This document shows, piece by piece, positions 22,995 to 34,433 of a stretch of DNA of 64,000 nucleotides. How positions within the stretch are numbered: position 1 is the first letter of the stretch; every line of letters starts with the position of its first letter. The position numbers and the translations under genes were made by a program. The DNA lies in assembly GCA_002118135.1 (NCBI GenBank), contig BDIU01000179.1, forward strand, positions 186,001 through 250,000, read 5' to 3'. The notes under the pieces were generated by a model. The model saw only the letters and a program-made list of their open reading frames with translations. It had not been told where the DNA came from and ran no database searches. The stretch is from Trebouxia sp. TZW2008 (Eukaryota; Chlorophyta; Trebouxiophyceae; Trebouxiales; Trebouxiaceae).

Positions 22995-24440
22995 TCAGTA
23001 GTTGGACCTCAGCAAGCATAGCCGAACCAGCGCCTCTGTGTCCCCTCTTTGAATCTCCTGAGGCAGATTGGCAGCCTGTAAGTACAGCTCAAAGTCAGCC
23101 TTGCCGCAAGGCATGATTGGTGTATCTTCAGCTGACGCCTTGAAGCAGCGCAGAGAGGGATGCAGCTGCTGATTACATGTGATGCTGAAAAGTTGATCAG
23201 CTGTGCATTTGCACAGCACAAACTGTCAGGAGATATACAGCCAAGGAAACTGCAGAGAGGCATGCAGCTGCTGATCACATGTGATGCAGCAGTGTGTCTG
23301 GGCAGCAAAGTGATGGTACCGCTGTATCATATGTGACAACCAGGAGATGTCAACTCCCATGCGTCGCACTAAGGAGCCCTCACTCGTTAAGCCAAGTGTC
23401 CATATGTCAAGTAAGAGCGCGTTCATGAGCTAAAGCAGTGTGAAGAATGCATACACAGAGCTTGCAGCAGAAGTCTGACCTTCAATAGTGTATTATCAGC
23501 AAAGATAAGCATCGAGGCTGCCTGCAAGGGATTCTATCCTCAAAGTGAGAAAGCCCGCCAGCTAATCTGGGCCCTGTCTGGATGCCCAGGCAGATGCATT
23601 GAATTGCCCATTTGCCCTCTGCAAGCAGTACCCCAAGTCAGCCTTGCAAGAAGACTTGCTTAGTGCATCGCTTAGAGCAGTGAGCCGTTGCACAGGCACA
23701 TGCAGCGATTGATCACAAGCGATGCTGGCGAGCAAACAGCTGTGTGTCTGGCCAGCATATGCATCGCTACAGCACATGGTCCCTCCCATGGCTTGCAAGA
23801 CTCATCACTACACAGCTGGAACATACTGAGCAGTCCTGAACAGTCAGGTTCCAAATGCAAACCAAGGTGAGGTGTGTGCTGGGTTCAGGCTAATGCGTAT
23901 CTTCATACCACGTACTCAGTAACTGGCAGTGGGTGTCTAATTGACGACGCTGTAATCTCATCAGAGGCATGCGTCAAGACTGCTAAAGCGTGACCTTTGC
24001 CAGCTGTGCATGCCTGAGTGACAGTAAATAGACCCTGAGCAAAGATATGCAACAAGGCTGCCTGCAAGGATGTTGCAGTGCATACCAAGAGCTTGCAGCA
24101 GGTGCCTGACTCAAAACGGAGTATCCTCAGCAGAAACATGCATCCAAGATTGTGCAAATATGGAGAGTGCGTACCAAGAGCCTGCAGCTTGTGTCTGTCC
24201 ATGAGTGACAACATGAGATCCTTAGCAGAGGTATGCATCAAGGCTGCCTGCAAGGATGTTGCAGTGCATATCAACAGCTTGCAGCTGGTGCCTGACTGAA
24301 AACGGAGGATCCTCAGCAGAAGCATGCATCCAAGATTGTGCAAATATGGAGAGTACGTACCAACAGCCTGCAGCTTGTGTCTGTCCATGAGTGACAACAC
24401 GAGATCCTTAGCAGAGGTATGCATCAAGGCTGCCTGCAAG
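22995..24440 (-). repeat. Degenerate coding-like repeats inside the inverted-repeat element
   Basis: Direct repeats of about 185 bp start near 24053 and 24238 (AAGGCTGCCTGCAAGGATGT), with older relatives near 23515 and 24426. The minus strand reads repeated LQAALMHTSAKDLVLSLMDR. Farther on it reads paired blocks such as CNQQLHPSLR..KADFELYLQAAN and CDQSLHVPVQR..KADLGYCLQRAN. This looks like a decayed gene fragment of internal repeats. I do not recognise the family. Confidence 0.4.
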
Positions 24441-25197
24441 GGACTCTATCCTCAAGCTGAGGTATCCTGCCAGCTGGTCTGGACCCTGCCTTGTGATGCC
24501 GACAGGCACATCAATCAAAATGCCCGCACGTGAAAGCAGTTCATGCCTGAACACCTCCCGCCCTGTGAGCCTGCATGCATAATGACAACACTTTTATTTG
24601 TTTGGTTCAGCCTTTCATCAGCGAATATTCGCGTTTTTTAAGGCAAACACTGATCAGCTGCCTTTGGTTGCCAGACACATTCACCTGTGCTTTCAAGCCA
24701 GGAAGTCCAATGAGTCACATAGGGCTCCCTACGCAGACTGTAAATTCTATTGATTGATTGATTGATTGATTGATCGATCGATGACAGCATGCATGCTTGT
24801 TTGGCGAGAGAGAAAGCAGCACATTGGACAGCTCAGCGATTCACAGTGCAAATGCACCAGAAAGCTCTGAGCTAAGCAAAACAGTCGGCTTGTGACTATC
24901 CTGATCACAAGCAGGACACATGCATGTTGAAAAAACAGACATACTGTGACCGTAAAAGTGATGGAATCATGAAATGCGTTGTGCAGGCAACAATGCCGGT
25001 CAGTAGTGCAGCCAAAACTGCTCATGAGTAAGCTGATGACTGAACCTCCAAGACTTTCAATCAAAACAGCAATTGCTCTTGAGACTGCATCAAGCATAGC
25101 ACAAAAGCTGCAACATGCATGCTGCATGCCCAAAGCATGCTGGTTTCAGGCCGACACTAGCATGCATTGCATTATGATTGTGTATAATCTATGTATC

Positions 25198-28100
25198 TCA
25201 CCTAGAAGGCTCATTTGTGAAGCAGTCCAGCTGAGAGCAGCTACACAGAATGGGTTGTGCTCCGTTCCTCTGTGGGTGCACAACAGCAGTGACCACGTAG
25301 TTTGAAACACCCACTGCAAGGGTGCTTTGCAACCCGAGGTCAGCCAATGTGCCTTGCAATTCTGAGAAATCATATAGAGTCTGCTGAGGCTGTGGTCTGG
25401 CACCCAAGCGCTGCAGCTGGGCTTCAAGACCTGCCCAGTTCTTGCGGTCTGAAGCTGAGGCATCTGAGGGAGGTGTAAGCCAGTCCAAGGCTTGGAACAG
25501 TTGAAGCATGTCAAGTGCATTGGGCGTAGGCGAGGTTGCAGGCATGTTGCGCAAGCGGTACAGCACCTGTCTGAATGTACTGAATTGCAACACTCCAGCT
25601 ACAGCCAGACTCCATGCTGAGTTTGCCAATTCTTGGACCGATACTGACTCCTGACCCAGAAGACGGGAAAGCAGATGCTCAGCTTCCTCTTGCCTGATTG
25701 CTAGCCTGAGCTCAGCGCATGCAAGCAAGAAGTTACCGATCTCCTGTGTTGTGGGCAGCTGTGCATCATCTTTGCATAGGGACAGGAACCTATCCAGCAG
25801 TTCTGTTGCAAACAAAGCTGGCGGCGAATGCTTGAGCACCTGCAAGGCCCATGCAAAGCTGGCGGTTTCCTGAGAGTTGGGACGCTGTTGGGTGGCTGGC
25901 GATTGCAGCATCTCCAAGAAAGTGTCACTCAGCGTATCCAGAAGCTGGACTGATGGCCTGGCTGACGGCAGTTTGGCAAGAGCCCAGATGACATTTGCAA
26001 TGTTCTGGGAATCTGGGCGCTGACCTGCATCCAATGATTGAATCTTGTCAATGAAGCTGTCACCCACCGCACTCATTACATATGCTGATGGGTCAGCAGT
26101 TGGCAATGTAGCAAGAGCCCAGCTGAAAATGGCAAGGCCTTGAGCTGTCGGTTGCTCATTTGCATCATCTGATTGCGTTTTCTCCACAAAGCTGTCGCTC
26201 AGTGCAGACAGCAGTTGATCTGATGGCTGGGCTGATGGCAACTTGGCAAGAGCCCAGGTGAAGTTTGCAAGCCCTTGAGCAGTTGGACGCTCATGTGCAT
26301 CAAAAGACAGCATCTTCTCCAAGAAGATGTCACTCAGCGCATTGAGCAGTTGTCCTGATGGCTTAGCTGCTGGCAAGCTGGCAAGGGACCAGATGACATT
26401 GGCAACATGTTGGGAGTCTGGACGTTGACTTGCATCAGGTGATAGCATCTTCTGTAAGAAGCTGTCGCAAAGCAAATCCAGCAGCTCGGTCGATGGCTGA
26501 GCTGACGGCAGTTTGGCAAGCGCCACAAAGAAGCTTGCAAGCTCTGAAGAGGATGGACGCTCATTTGCATCCTGTGACTGCATCCTGTCTAAGAAGCTGT
26601 CGCCTAGCATACTCAGCAAATGCGCTGACGGCTGAGCTGTTGATAGCGTGGCTAGAGCCCAGATGAACTTAGCAAGCTGCTGAGTGTTTGGCCGCTCACG
26701 ACTATCCTGCGCGTGCATCTTCTCCAAGAAGATGTCACTCATTGTGCTCAATAGCTGGATTGATGGCTTGGCTGATGGGAGCTTGGCAACAGCCCATATG
26801 TAGTTTGCAAGCCCTTGAGCAGTTGGACGCTCATGAGCATTCTGTGATTGCATTCTCTGTAAGAAGCCTTCATCTAACGCTGTCAGCAGCTCTGATGATG
26901 GCTTAGCTGATGGCAAAGTGGCAAGAGCCCAGCAGAAGTTTGAAAGCGCTTGAGCTGTTGGATGCTCACGTACATCAGGCAACTGCATCTTGGCTAAGAA
27001 GGTGTTGCCAAGGGCAGTCAGCAGTTGCGCTGATGGGTTGGCTGATAGCAGCCTTGCCAGACTGTAAGTGATGTTGGTGACTGCCTGCGCATTCAACTTG
27101 GACATGTCTGTGGTTCTGAGGGACCGCATGACTGCTGGCAGTAGATATCCTCGGCAGGGATACAGCTGTAGGTCTGCACATGCCACCATCAGAGAAGAGT
27201 ACGACTGACCAGCAGCAGCATGCATGGTTTTGAGGAACTGCCCAGCTAGCTGATCTACTATGCCTGGTATCAGATCGTCTGGATTGACCTTCAAGCGCGC
27301 AAAGCACCAAAGGATGTTGCTGCTGGCGCGGGAATCCACGTCACGAATCATAAGCTGCAAGCTTGTGAGCATCTTGAGAAGAAACGCTTGCAAGTCAGGG
27401 CCGTGGACCTGTGGGTTCACCCTTCTGCCGTGGCAATCTTCTTCTGCTGTGCAGATCTGAGCTGCTCCATACAGAATGGCGCTGACATGTATTATGTTCA
27501 GGTGTGCCTCTGCTGATGTGCAGAGTTGATCCATGCGGGTCATGTACAGTGACAAGTTTGCGCCAGGAGCGGCTGATCTCACGCTTTTGGTGGCTGCATA
27601 CTGCTCGTCTTTGATGTACCGTGTCATTTCTATTGCTCTGCCCTGCATAGCACATGGCAATTCAGCCTAAGACGCAACCAGTATATATCAAGGAAGCACA
27701 TGCTGGGTAAGCCACAACTGGCTTGTGCATCCCATCCTTGAACTTACATTGGGCCTGCTGCTATAATCAGAAACATGCTGCCGTCCAAATGCAGGCTGTT
27801 GAGGCCTGTCTGACCCTGCTGATAGCTGCAGCATCACACAGGCTTAAGGGGCGAGGGAAAAGTGGCAGCACAAAACAACAGGCTTTCAAACCGGACCTGT
27901 TTCGAATTCTGCTGCTCTGCTGCATCTGTGGAAGGCCATCTGGCCAAATCGGAGTCTGTCTGCGCAGCTGCCTCCTCAGTCCTCCTGACAGCAAGATGCT
28001 CTGACCTGCGACAGTCACGTTCGCGGTCAGCGAATTGACACAAGTCGGAGCATGCGACGCAGTGAACGTTCTACATTGAAAACACACCTGTTGCTGATGA

Positions 28101-28224
28101 AGGAGTGCAGAGGTCTTGAAAGCAACTGTCTAACCGGATGTCTGCTGTTGCCTAGGCATGCTTGGCTTTGCACAGGACGAATTACTATCTTACAGCACGT
28201 TGTGCAGTGACTGACAGGCAGCAT
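25198..28224 (-). CDS. Helical-repeat (octotricopeptide-like) protein, probably organellar RNA-binding
   Basis: Three exons on the minus strand: 28088-28224, 27897-28005 and 25198-27642, about 896 residues, phases consistent. Exon 1 encodes an Arg/Ser/Cys-rich leader without acidic residues, like an organellar transit peptide; an in-frame stop lies upstream. The large exon carries about ten repeats of 45 residues with the pattern RPTAQGLANFIWALAKLPSA then PSxQLLSALSDxFLEKMQS. The Asn-x-x-Trp-Ala-x-Ala-x-Leu core is typical of octotricopeptide and FASTK-like repeats, which in green algae act in chloroplast or mitochondrial RNA stability and translation. Classical octotricopeptide repeats are about 38 residues, so this is a longer variant. 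No RAP domain is seen at the C terminus. Repeats are unusually alike, suggesting recent expansion. Confidence 0.8.
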
Positions 28225-28357
28225 TGTGGATGATCAGCAGCAGGGTGCTGTTGGCAACTTGGCCTGGTGATGTCTGACTGGAAGTCTATCGAAATGTAAG
28301 CCATGGTTTCGGAGCTGTCAGTCTTGAAAGCCCAGGCTTGCACCAGTGGGGGTGTAG

Positions 28358-28640
28358 CTACGGTCCAATTTCGATCCCAAATACGATTTCCAGCAAAACT
28401 GGATGTACCACCTGTTTACAGCTGTTCAAAGCGGGATTGCGCGCAGGCTGCTGCAACTCGAAGCTTTTCGCTTGTTCTGAGGCATCGAAGGCAATCAAGC
28501 AAGCTTTGAACGAGTTTTCAGCATAAGCGATGCTGCAGCCCAGAAGATATACGCGTTCCGAAGCGTTTTCCACTGCAAGATCACGAGCCTTGCCCAGCTC
28601 AAGGCCAGCACGTATGACGCCCGCAAGTGTCTCAAATGCT
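28358..28640 (-). CDS. Probable terminal exon of an unknown gene
   Basis: After a possible acceptor (ATCGACAG) near 28640, the minus strand reads ETLAGVIRAGLELGKARDLA, then NASERVYLLGCSIAYAENSF and ASEQAKSFELQQPARNP, with coding-like composition, to a stop at 28358. A GT donor at about 28408 could end the exon earlier. No family is recognised, and the upstream exons (28640-29070) could not be fixed. It lies upstream of the helical-repeat gene on the same strand, whose in-frame upstream stop argues against it being a further exon of that gene. Confidence 0.35.
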
Positions 28641-30163
28641 GTCGATCACGCACAACAGCAAAACACGGGCTGGATCGAGGTGTTGCGCTCGTGATCGACC
28701 CCGCTGTAGTGTTTTCAACAACTTGCAAATTAACATGAAGTCGACCGTAATTATACGGGACATCGCCCCCACTGGGCTTGCACGGAGCCTCATCAAAGGG
28801 CGCGTCACGTCGATCAGAAAGGACAAAACATTGCATACATAGCAAGACCACCAAGCCACCTTCACTACGATCTTCCGCGGTGAGTACCTTGAGGCACAGC
28901 ACAGCACACCATACTGTACTCTTATGCTTCGTGCTGATGAAAATGTGCACAGACTGGCTCGCTCAAAGACAGCCGCATGACTATCTTTGAGGCACCTAGC
29001 AAGGTTTTGGAGCTGAACCAGCATGCATTTTGAGACAAATAGCTCTTGACTGATATCTGGTGGTTGCACTGTAGCTGCATACTACTGCTGGCATGTTGTA
29101 AGTCGATTACTAATGCTGCGGCACAAAGATGCAGGCAGTGGCTGCTCCTAGTTGATTCTGATCAAAGCAATTATGCATGCACCAAATACTTTGCACTCCT
29201 GATGCACGCTTGCCTCTGGCAGCAGTGTATGTCATCTCTAAGACACAGCAGGAGTTCGCATAGCAACTTCAAGACACAAGAGGAGTTCGCATAGCAACTT
29301 CAAGACACAAGAGGAGTTCGCCTACATCAGACTGTTGCGCTTACCTGAAGTGCGCGCTGTGTGTGGACTCATCAACACGCACCGTACATGTTGCAGCTGA
29401 CTTGATGGAGCGTGCATATCCTATACACCACTGGATAGGGTAAATTTACTGCCTGCTGTGGTTACAGCTGCATTCCAAAGCTCATGTCATCTACACTATC
29501 TGGGTTTGCGTGTAGCACCACATGATGGACACACGCAGGACATGCAGGCACAGACCAAAATGCAGATGGTATGTCTTGTGATGGACGGGATTTGGCGTCT
29601 TTGCACAGGCTGTACTTGGACAACTGTGTCAGAGCTTGTTGCGCATACACTTGTGCCAGTATTGAGTTGCAATAGGTCTTTTGGGATAGTGCTGAATCAC
29701 TCTCCCTTAGATATGCCAAGTGCATGTCACAGAACATTGGTCGCCTGTCATCTCGAGACGAGATAAGTCAAAGAGCTCGTTGTTCGTGTAGCAATGGAGC
29801 GAAGCTTTGAAACTCAAGCAGTCCATCGCATCCCTGAGGTGCCATGCCAATCTGTCAGTGACTGACAGCTCATGCCTTAACAGTACACAGGCGTACTTTC
29901 GAAGTGACCTGCTGCATACAATTGCAATTTGAAAATGATTGCCGCTGCATCAGCAGCAACAATGGCATCAGCTGAAGAGACTGTTGCAAAATTTGTATGC
30001 AGCTGTGCAGAGAGTGATGTTGCCCGCTCGGCTTCCGCAACAAGGTACGTCCTGTCAAGTCGACATGGCAGATTTCTACAATCTGTACTATCAGCTGTCA
30101 TCCATTTCTGCAGTTTGCAGCATAGAAACAGTAATGTCATGGGTCGCTCAACAGGACATACAG
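28641..30163. other. Region without a resolved gene
   Basis: Short frames on both strands, none with recognisable homology or a splice-compatible partner. It contains a 31 bp tandem repeat at 29239-29335. Confidence 0.4.
29239..29335 (+). repeat. 31 bp tandem repeat, about three copies
   Basis: AAGACACAAGAGGAGTTCGC plus 11 bp repeats at about 29239, 29271 and 29302. Confidence 0.85.
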
Positions 30164-32507
30164 TCATTGTTGCACCATGCCCCCAGCCTGCACGGGTTCT
30201 TGAAGCTTCTCCACAACTGCTTTGCGCTCGAGTAGCTCTGTAATAGCTTCATCTAGGACAGGATCGCCCTTTTCAAGACCGTCAACTTCCTTCATTTGAC
30301 GCACACGGTCTGCTTGCTCCTTGACTTGTTGTTCTGCAGCCACAACAAGAGACTCAGTCTTGCACAAATGAATGAATAGAGACTCAGCAGGCCCAGCTAG
30401 GTACTTACTGGAGCAATCAACTGTCTCCAGCCAGTGCAATGCTGTGCTAGGCTAAACCATCTAAACTGTGCACGGAGGGAGGTGAGGCCCTTGTAAACCG
30501 AATGCTGATGGATATTATGGGAAGCAGCTCAAGTCATTGCTGTTGAGCTGTGTTAGGCGCTGCAAAAGGCCAACACTGTGCCAGGTCTGCACTTTGCCTA
30601 TGGCATCTCAACTGCTGTGCCCTGACAGCAGTCATGCGCTAAAATGAGCAAACTTTGCCTTTGCTGCCAAAGCTGGTCACAACCATGTTCTGCTCGACAA
30701 TTTCTGGCAAGGGCCTGATGAACATCCATCACACACAATTTGTATGGTCAAGTCCAATAAGTTTCCTTTCACTTTCAGGGTTTTACTTGCGGCTTCACAG
30801 TAGCAAAACCTCTCACGGACAGCAGCCCATGCAGACTTGTCTTGTGACATATAGCGAATTCTCTTTGTAACGAATGCTTTGATTCCCAGAAAAGTTGTCT
30901 TTATATCAACTTGTCCATACTTGTAGCTGCCAGGACAGTCAGAATGCAGTGACTGGGCAAGAGCTGCATTGTCCTTACATCAAAAATGCCCTTCCATTGG
31001 GTGTCCTGACAAAGAGAAGTTACTGTACCTGCTTGTTGAAGTTGCTGTGCTGATGATTCAGCGCTCTGTTGTTCAGCAACCTTTGCTTCTGCATTGGGAC
31101 CTCCTTTGGTGCCGTCATCAAACTCCCACTCATAGATGACAATGCCTTGCCCTAACAGGTCACCTGAATCACACAAAACACCTGAGAAGTAAGTACTGCT
31201 ACCCGCTTGCTGGAGTTGCTGTGCTAACAATTCAGCAGCCTTTGCCTCTGCAGGTGGGACCTCCTTTGGTGCCGTCATCAAACTCCCACTCATAGATGAC
31301 AATGCCTTGCCCTAACAGGTCACCTGAATCACAAAAAACACCTGAGAAGTAAGTACTGCTACCCGCTTGCTGGAGTTGCTGTGCTAACAATTCAGCAGCC
31401 TTTGCCTCTGCAGTGGGACCTCCTCTGGTGCCATCATCAAACTCCCATTCACAGATGACAATGTCTTGTCCTAGCAGGTCACGTGAATTATACAGCAGCC
31501 TGAGGTGCGACTACTGACCAGCTTACGCGTCACTCCAACACATACAACATGTTGCTGCTCAGCAAGACCTTAGATAGTGACAGAAAGTCTTTACAGCACA
31601 GAACAGAGCAACTGGACTTCCAAGCAACACCAGCAATGTGTGAACTGCATGTCCCAACATATGTTGCTCAGCACGACCAGTTGCATCAATGCGAGCATGC
31701 TCAAGTGCAAGCTACCTGGGGCTGGCCGCTGGCAGCAACAGTCTTGATCACTCCAGATACATGACATGAGACAGAAATGTGGGGTCCTCAATGTTCTTCA
31801 TGACTGCATTATTCAGACACCAAATGACATGCTGAGCCTGTATCAATGTCAGGCCACAGACCTATGGGGTCTATCCTGTTGAACATGACTTTGTCGTTCA
31901 GACGCTGGATGACAGGACACAGACCTGTCAAGTCTTCAACACAGACTTCAATCTCAGCAAATAAATGACCAATCATTGTCCTGCGCAGTCATAGTTGGTC
32001 TACACGACTGCAGCGTTAGCAACAGATCAAAGGCGGCAAAGAGACATCAGGCCAAAACCCTATGGGGTCTTCAATGTTCCACATGACTGCATCATTCAGA
32101 CAGACTGGTTTGCCCTTCAGGTCAGTTGTCCAGGCCTTTTGCACGTGACTGCATCATTTAACACACAAAATGACCAGAGACAGACCTGTGGGGTCTTCAA
32201 TGTTCCACATGACTGCGTCATTCAGACAGATTGGTCTGCCCTTCAGGCCAGTTCTCCAGGCCTTTTCCACTGGGGCTGTGCCCTTGTCCTTTACCTCTGC
32301 TAACAGCTTATGCCTATCCTCCTTGTCCTGCGACGCCAGCGAATCAACCAATGAATACAACAATCGGTCATTGAGCTAGTTGGTGCATGAGTAAGGAAGT
32401 GAGCATGTGGGTGGGTTGGTAAGAAGAAGGGCAGCAGGGTGGTGTGGGTGGGTGGGTGAGGGAGTGGGTGGGTGAGGGAGGGGGCAGCAGGGTGGGGTGT
32501 TAGGGTC

Positions 32508-32540
<33 letters not shown>

Positions 32541-34139
32541 CCAAGCAATCTATCAACACACTGACCTGGCCAATGCTGCTTGCATGCATGAGCTGGAGGC
32601 ATCACAGCTTGAGCAATTTGAGCAGCTGTAGAGTCCATCTCTTTGCACCATGTTGACCATGCTGCTATCTTCTGACACTTGCCACCAAAAAATGCAGCAC
32701 ACTTGAGTGCGTAGTGACTTACTGTGTCTTTGTGTTGATTGGTGCAGTCAGATTGTTGTCCAACAAGCTCCTCCCAGCTAGCTTCAAACAGCTCTAGGGC
32801 AATCTTGTTGGCATAGTCGTACCTGTCACAGAAAGACAGCATACTGGGTGACATGATCTGCAAGGGCTGATGATTTCGAGTGCGCTGAGCTTGAACAGTG
32901 TACCAGAGACAACAGGCAAGGGCTGATTCAGCCTGACAAGATGCTACCGCGTGACGTACGTATACATCAACGTGAAACACAAAGTGACTGCAATGATGTA
33001 AGAGGCGGAGGGACATGGCGGGATTCTACAGGTAACAGACAAGTTGTGATGTAGCATGGTAGGATTTTGTTTCAAGACATACCTGAACATGGACCATATA
33101 CCAACTGCAAATTTTGGGTGATGTAATCTATTGGTTCAGCTGAAATGCCGCAGCAGGGGTGACATGATGAGAAGCAAGTGTTGGACTAAAAGCTGGAGCA
33201 GGGCAACAAGCAAGTGATGGAGTATATTGAGGGACAGTCGTCTAAGAAAGCGATCTGGGACCTGTGAGCTTACTTGGGTGGGTCTTCTTCTAAGTCATGT
33301 GTCAAAATTGCAAATGGTGCATTCCACAGCAACTCTGCTATTTCCTCTATTCTTGCGCCATCCATGAATGGCCTGCATGACTCATGCATTCACTACATTG
33401 TGAAATCTTTGAGGCTACAGTGCCCTTGCTTTGTGACGTCTGCTTTATTTGCCACAACAACAGTCCTTACACCAAGTCGTCCTTGCACAGAGGACTGCTG
33501 CAGTCAGAATGCAGTAATCAGTATTGAATTGCATTGCAGCTGCTTGTAAGATGCAATAAGGCTCTTTTTGAGTTGAGGAGGAGGGGCTTGGGCTACAAGA
33601 AAGGTTGCTTACTTGCCAGTTTTGCGATGGAAGCTCTCAACCATCAGCAGGTTCTGCATGATGACATCTGTTTCCTGGTAAGGCTTTGCAGGTTTTGGAG
33701 GAGGGATTTCGATGCCTGGTGCCTTTTGCTGCTTCCCTCCGCCACCGCCTTTCTTCTTAGCCTACAGACTATGCATGCATAGCACCTCAAGGCTCAAGGT
33801 AGCCATGGTCGTGGACTTATTGCAACATACAAACAAGGTCATGGGTTACAACATCAAGTGACGACTGTCACAGAGTGCATTTCCTGCTGCGCCGGGCGGA
33901 ACCGATGTTACCTGAGCTTGCACAGCCCTTCTGATCTGCTTCTGGCCGATTGTATGTCGCCAGCTAAATGGTCTTGGCCTGCATGAGCCGCAAGATGCGC
34001 GGATCAAAAGTGATGTCAAATGCGCTTGAATGACGGCAGCGGTGACTGGGCATACCGTTCTGAGCGAGGCATGAATTGGTGATGCGCATGGTTGCCGTGC
34101 ATGGCGAGCTTCACGCCCACGCCTTGCGATCCTGGGCAC
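30164..34139 (-). CDS. MEKHLA-domain protein with WHEP-like C-terminal helix pair
   Basis: Seven exons on the minus strand: 33912-34139, 33613-33761, 33274-33372, 32723-32822, 32186-32327, 31029-31163, 30164-30333, about 340 residues, phases all consistent. Exon 1 is an Arg-rich leader, probably a plastid transit peptide. Exon 2 has a Lys/Gly linker, then MQNLLMVESFHRKTGK. MEKHLA (PAS-like) fold: ELLWNAPFAILTHD, YANKIALELFEASWEELVGQ, KGRPICLNDAVMWNIEDPTG and GQGIVIYEWEFDDG. These align along the whole stand-alone bacterial MEKHLA protein. The last exon (VKEQADRVRQMKEVDGLEKG, VLDEAITELLERKAVVEKL) has the charged helix-turn-helix pattern of WHEP domains of aminoacyl-tRNA synthetases. The function of stand-alone MEKHLA proteins is not known to me. 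It is divergent from SHMT. Exon 1's start is the least certain part. Confidence 0.78.
30370..30475 (+). repeat. Intronic repeat family B, copy
   Basis: GACTCAGCAGGCCCAGCTAG and the following GGAGCAATCAACTGTCTCCA match the family. It lies in the last intron of the MEKHLA gene. Confidence 0.7.
30850..31027 (+). mobile_element. MITE family A copy forming a splice donor
   Basis: About 178 bp from TATAGCGAATTC to GAAGTTACTGTA with the family's central CAGTCAGAATGCAGTGA. On the minus strand MEKHLA exon 6 ends ..AAGCAG and the intron begins G plus the element's terminus TACAGTAAC, so the element border lies one base inside the intron. Confidence 0.78.
31165..31490 (-). repeat. Upstream copies of MEKHLA exon 6
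   Basis: Two further copies, about 31200-31323 and 31370-31483, lie on the 5' side of the exon (minus strand). The nearer one is almost identical in its 5' part (DLLGQGIVIYEWEFDDGTKG) but becomes frameshifted after the Gly-Gly-Pro codons. The farther one has more substitutions. Both keep the CAG acceptor. Confidence 0.85.
31785..32112 (-). repeat. Downstream 3' copies of MEKHLA exon 5
   Basis: Copies of the exon's last third (RPICLNDAVMWNIEDPTG) at about 32055-32112, 31858-31920 and 31785-31830, increasingly diverged. They lie on the 3' side of the intact exon (minus strand) and lack its 5' part. Confidence 0.75.
32410..32550 (+). repeat. GTGGGTGG- and AAGC-type simple repeats
   Basis: Imperfect GGGTGGGT/GAGGGAGT runs followed by about nine AAGC units, in a MEKHLA intron. 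Confidence 0.9.
33416..33515 (+). mobile_element. MITE family A, left-end fragment
   Basis: TACAGTGCCCTTGCTTTGTG through CAGTCAGAATGCAGTAATCA aligns with the left half of the family. The right half is missing. It lies in MEKHLA intron 2. Confidence 0.6.
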
Positions 34140-34433
34140 ACCGCGCTTTGCATCTTCCGTGGTCTGTCAGTGCAGTTAGGAACCAGTGGCAGCGCCCAAA
34201 GCCGGGCAAGTGCGTTCGATAGGCTTGCAAAACTCTACGTATTCTCTGGCGCGGCCACGTGATCTCAAGAAGCTCAGGTGTCATCGTTAGCTATCCTCTC
34301 GCTGGAAACTTACGCCAGGCAAGCAAGAGAACTGGCCTTCGCTGAACAGCACGCTTCCTCAGAATCCGTTGCTGTGAAGTTGAACGAGGGCCTCGACAAG
34401 CAGAGCTGTTTTGAGATCCGTCACTGACACGCC
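34140..34433. promoter_or_regulatory. Divergent intergenic region, MEKHLA protein / SHMT
   Basis: 294 bp between two opposite start codons, so promoters and leaders of both genes must lie here or overlap. No TATA box is evident. Confidence 0.45.

Larger units (their letters stand above)
22085..24783. mobile_element. Putative non-autonomous element with long terminal inverted repeats
   Basis: The left end (22085-22270) is (TCAA)n followed by ~180 bp. The right end (about 24590-24783) is the same sequence inverted and ends in (TTGA)n. The two arms share long blocks such as CTTCCTGGCTTGAAAGCACA and CAGGTGAATGTGTCTGGCAA. By eye they are about 85% identical. No transposase is visible in the ~2.3 kb interior, which holds a GAGC/GAGT microsatellite and local duplications. 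It could be a foldback or MITE-like element, or an inverted duplication. Target-site duplications could not be separated from the TTGA tract. Confidence 0.65.

Noticed and set aside
23903..24439. 178-codon minus-strand frame as a gene
   Set aside because: Made of two direct repeats inside the inverted-repeat element; no recognised fold and no plausible start. Kept only as a degenerate repeat.
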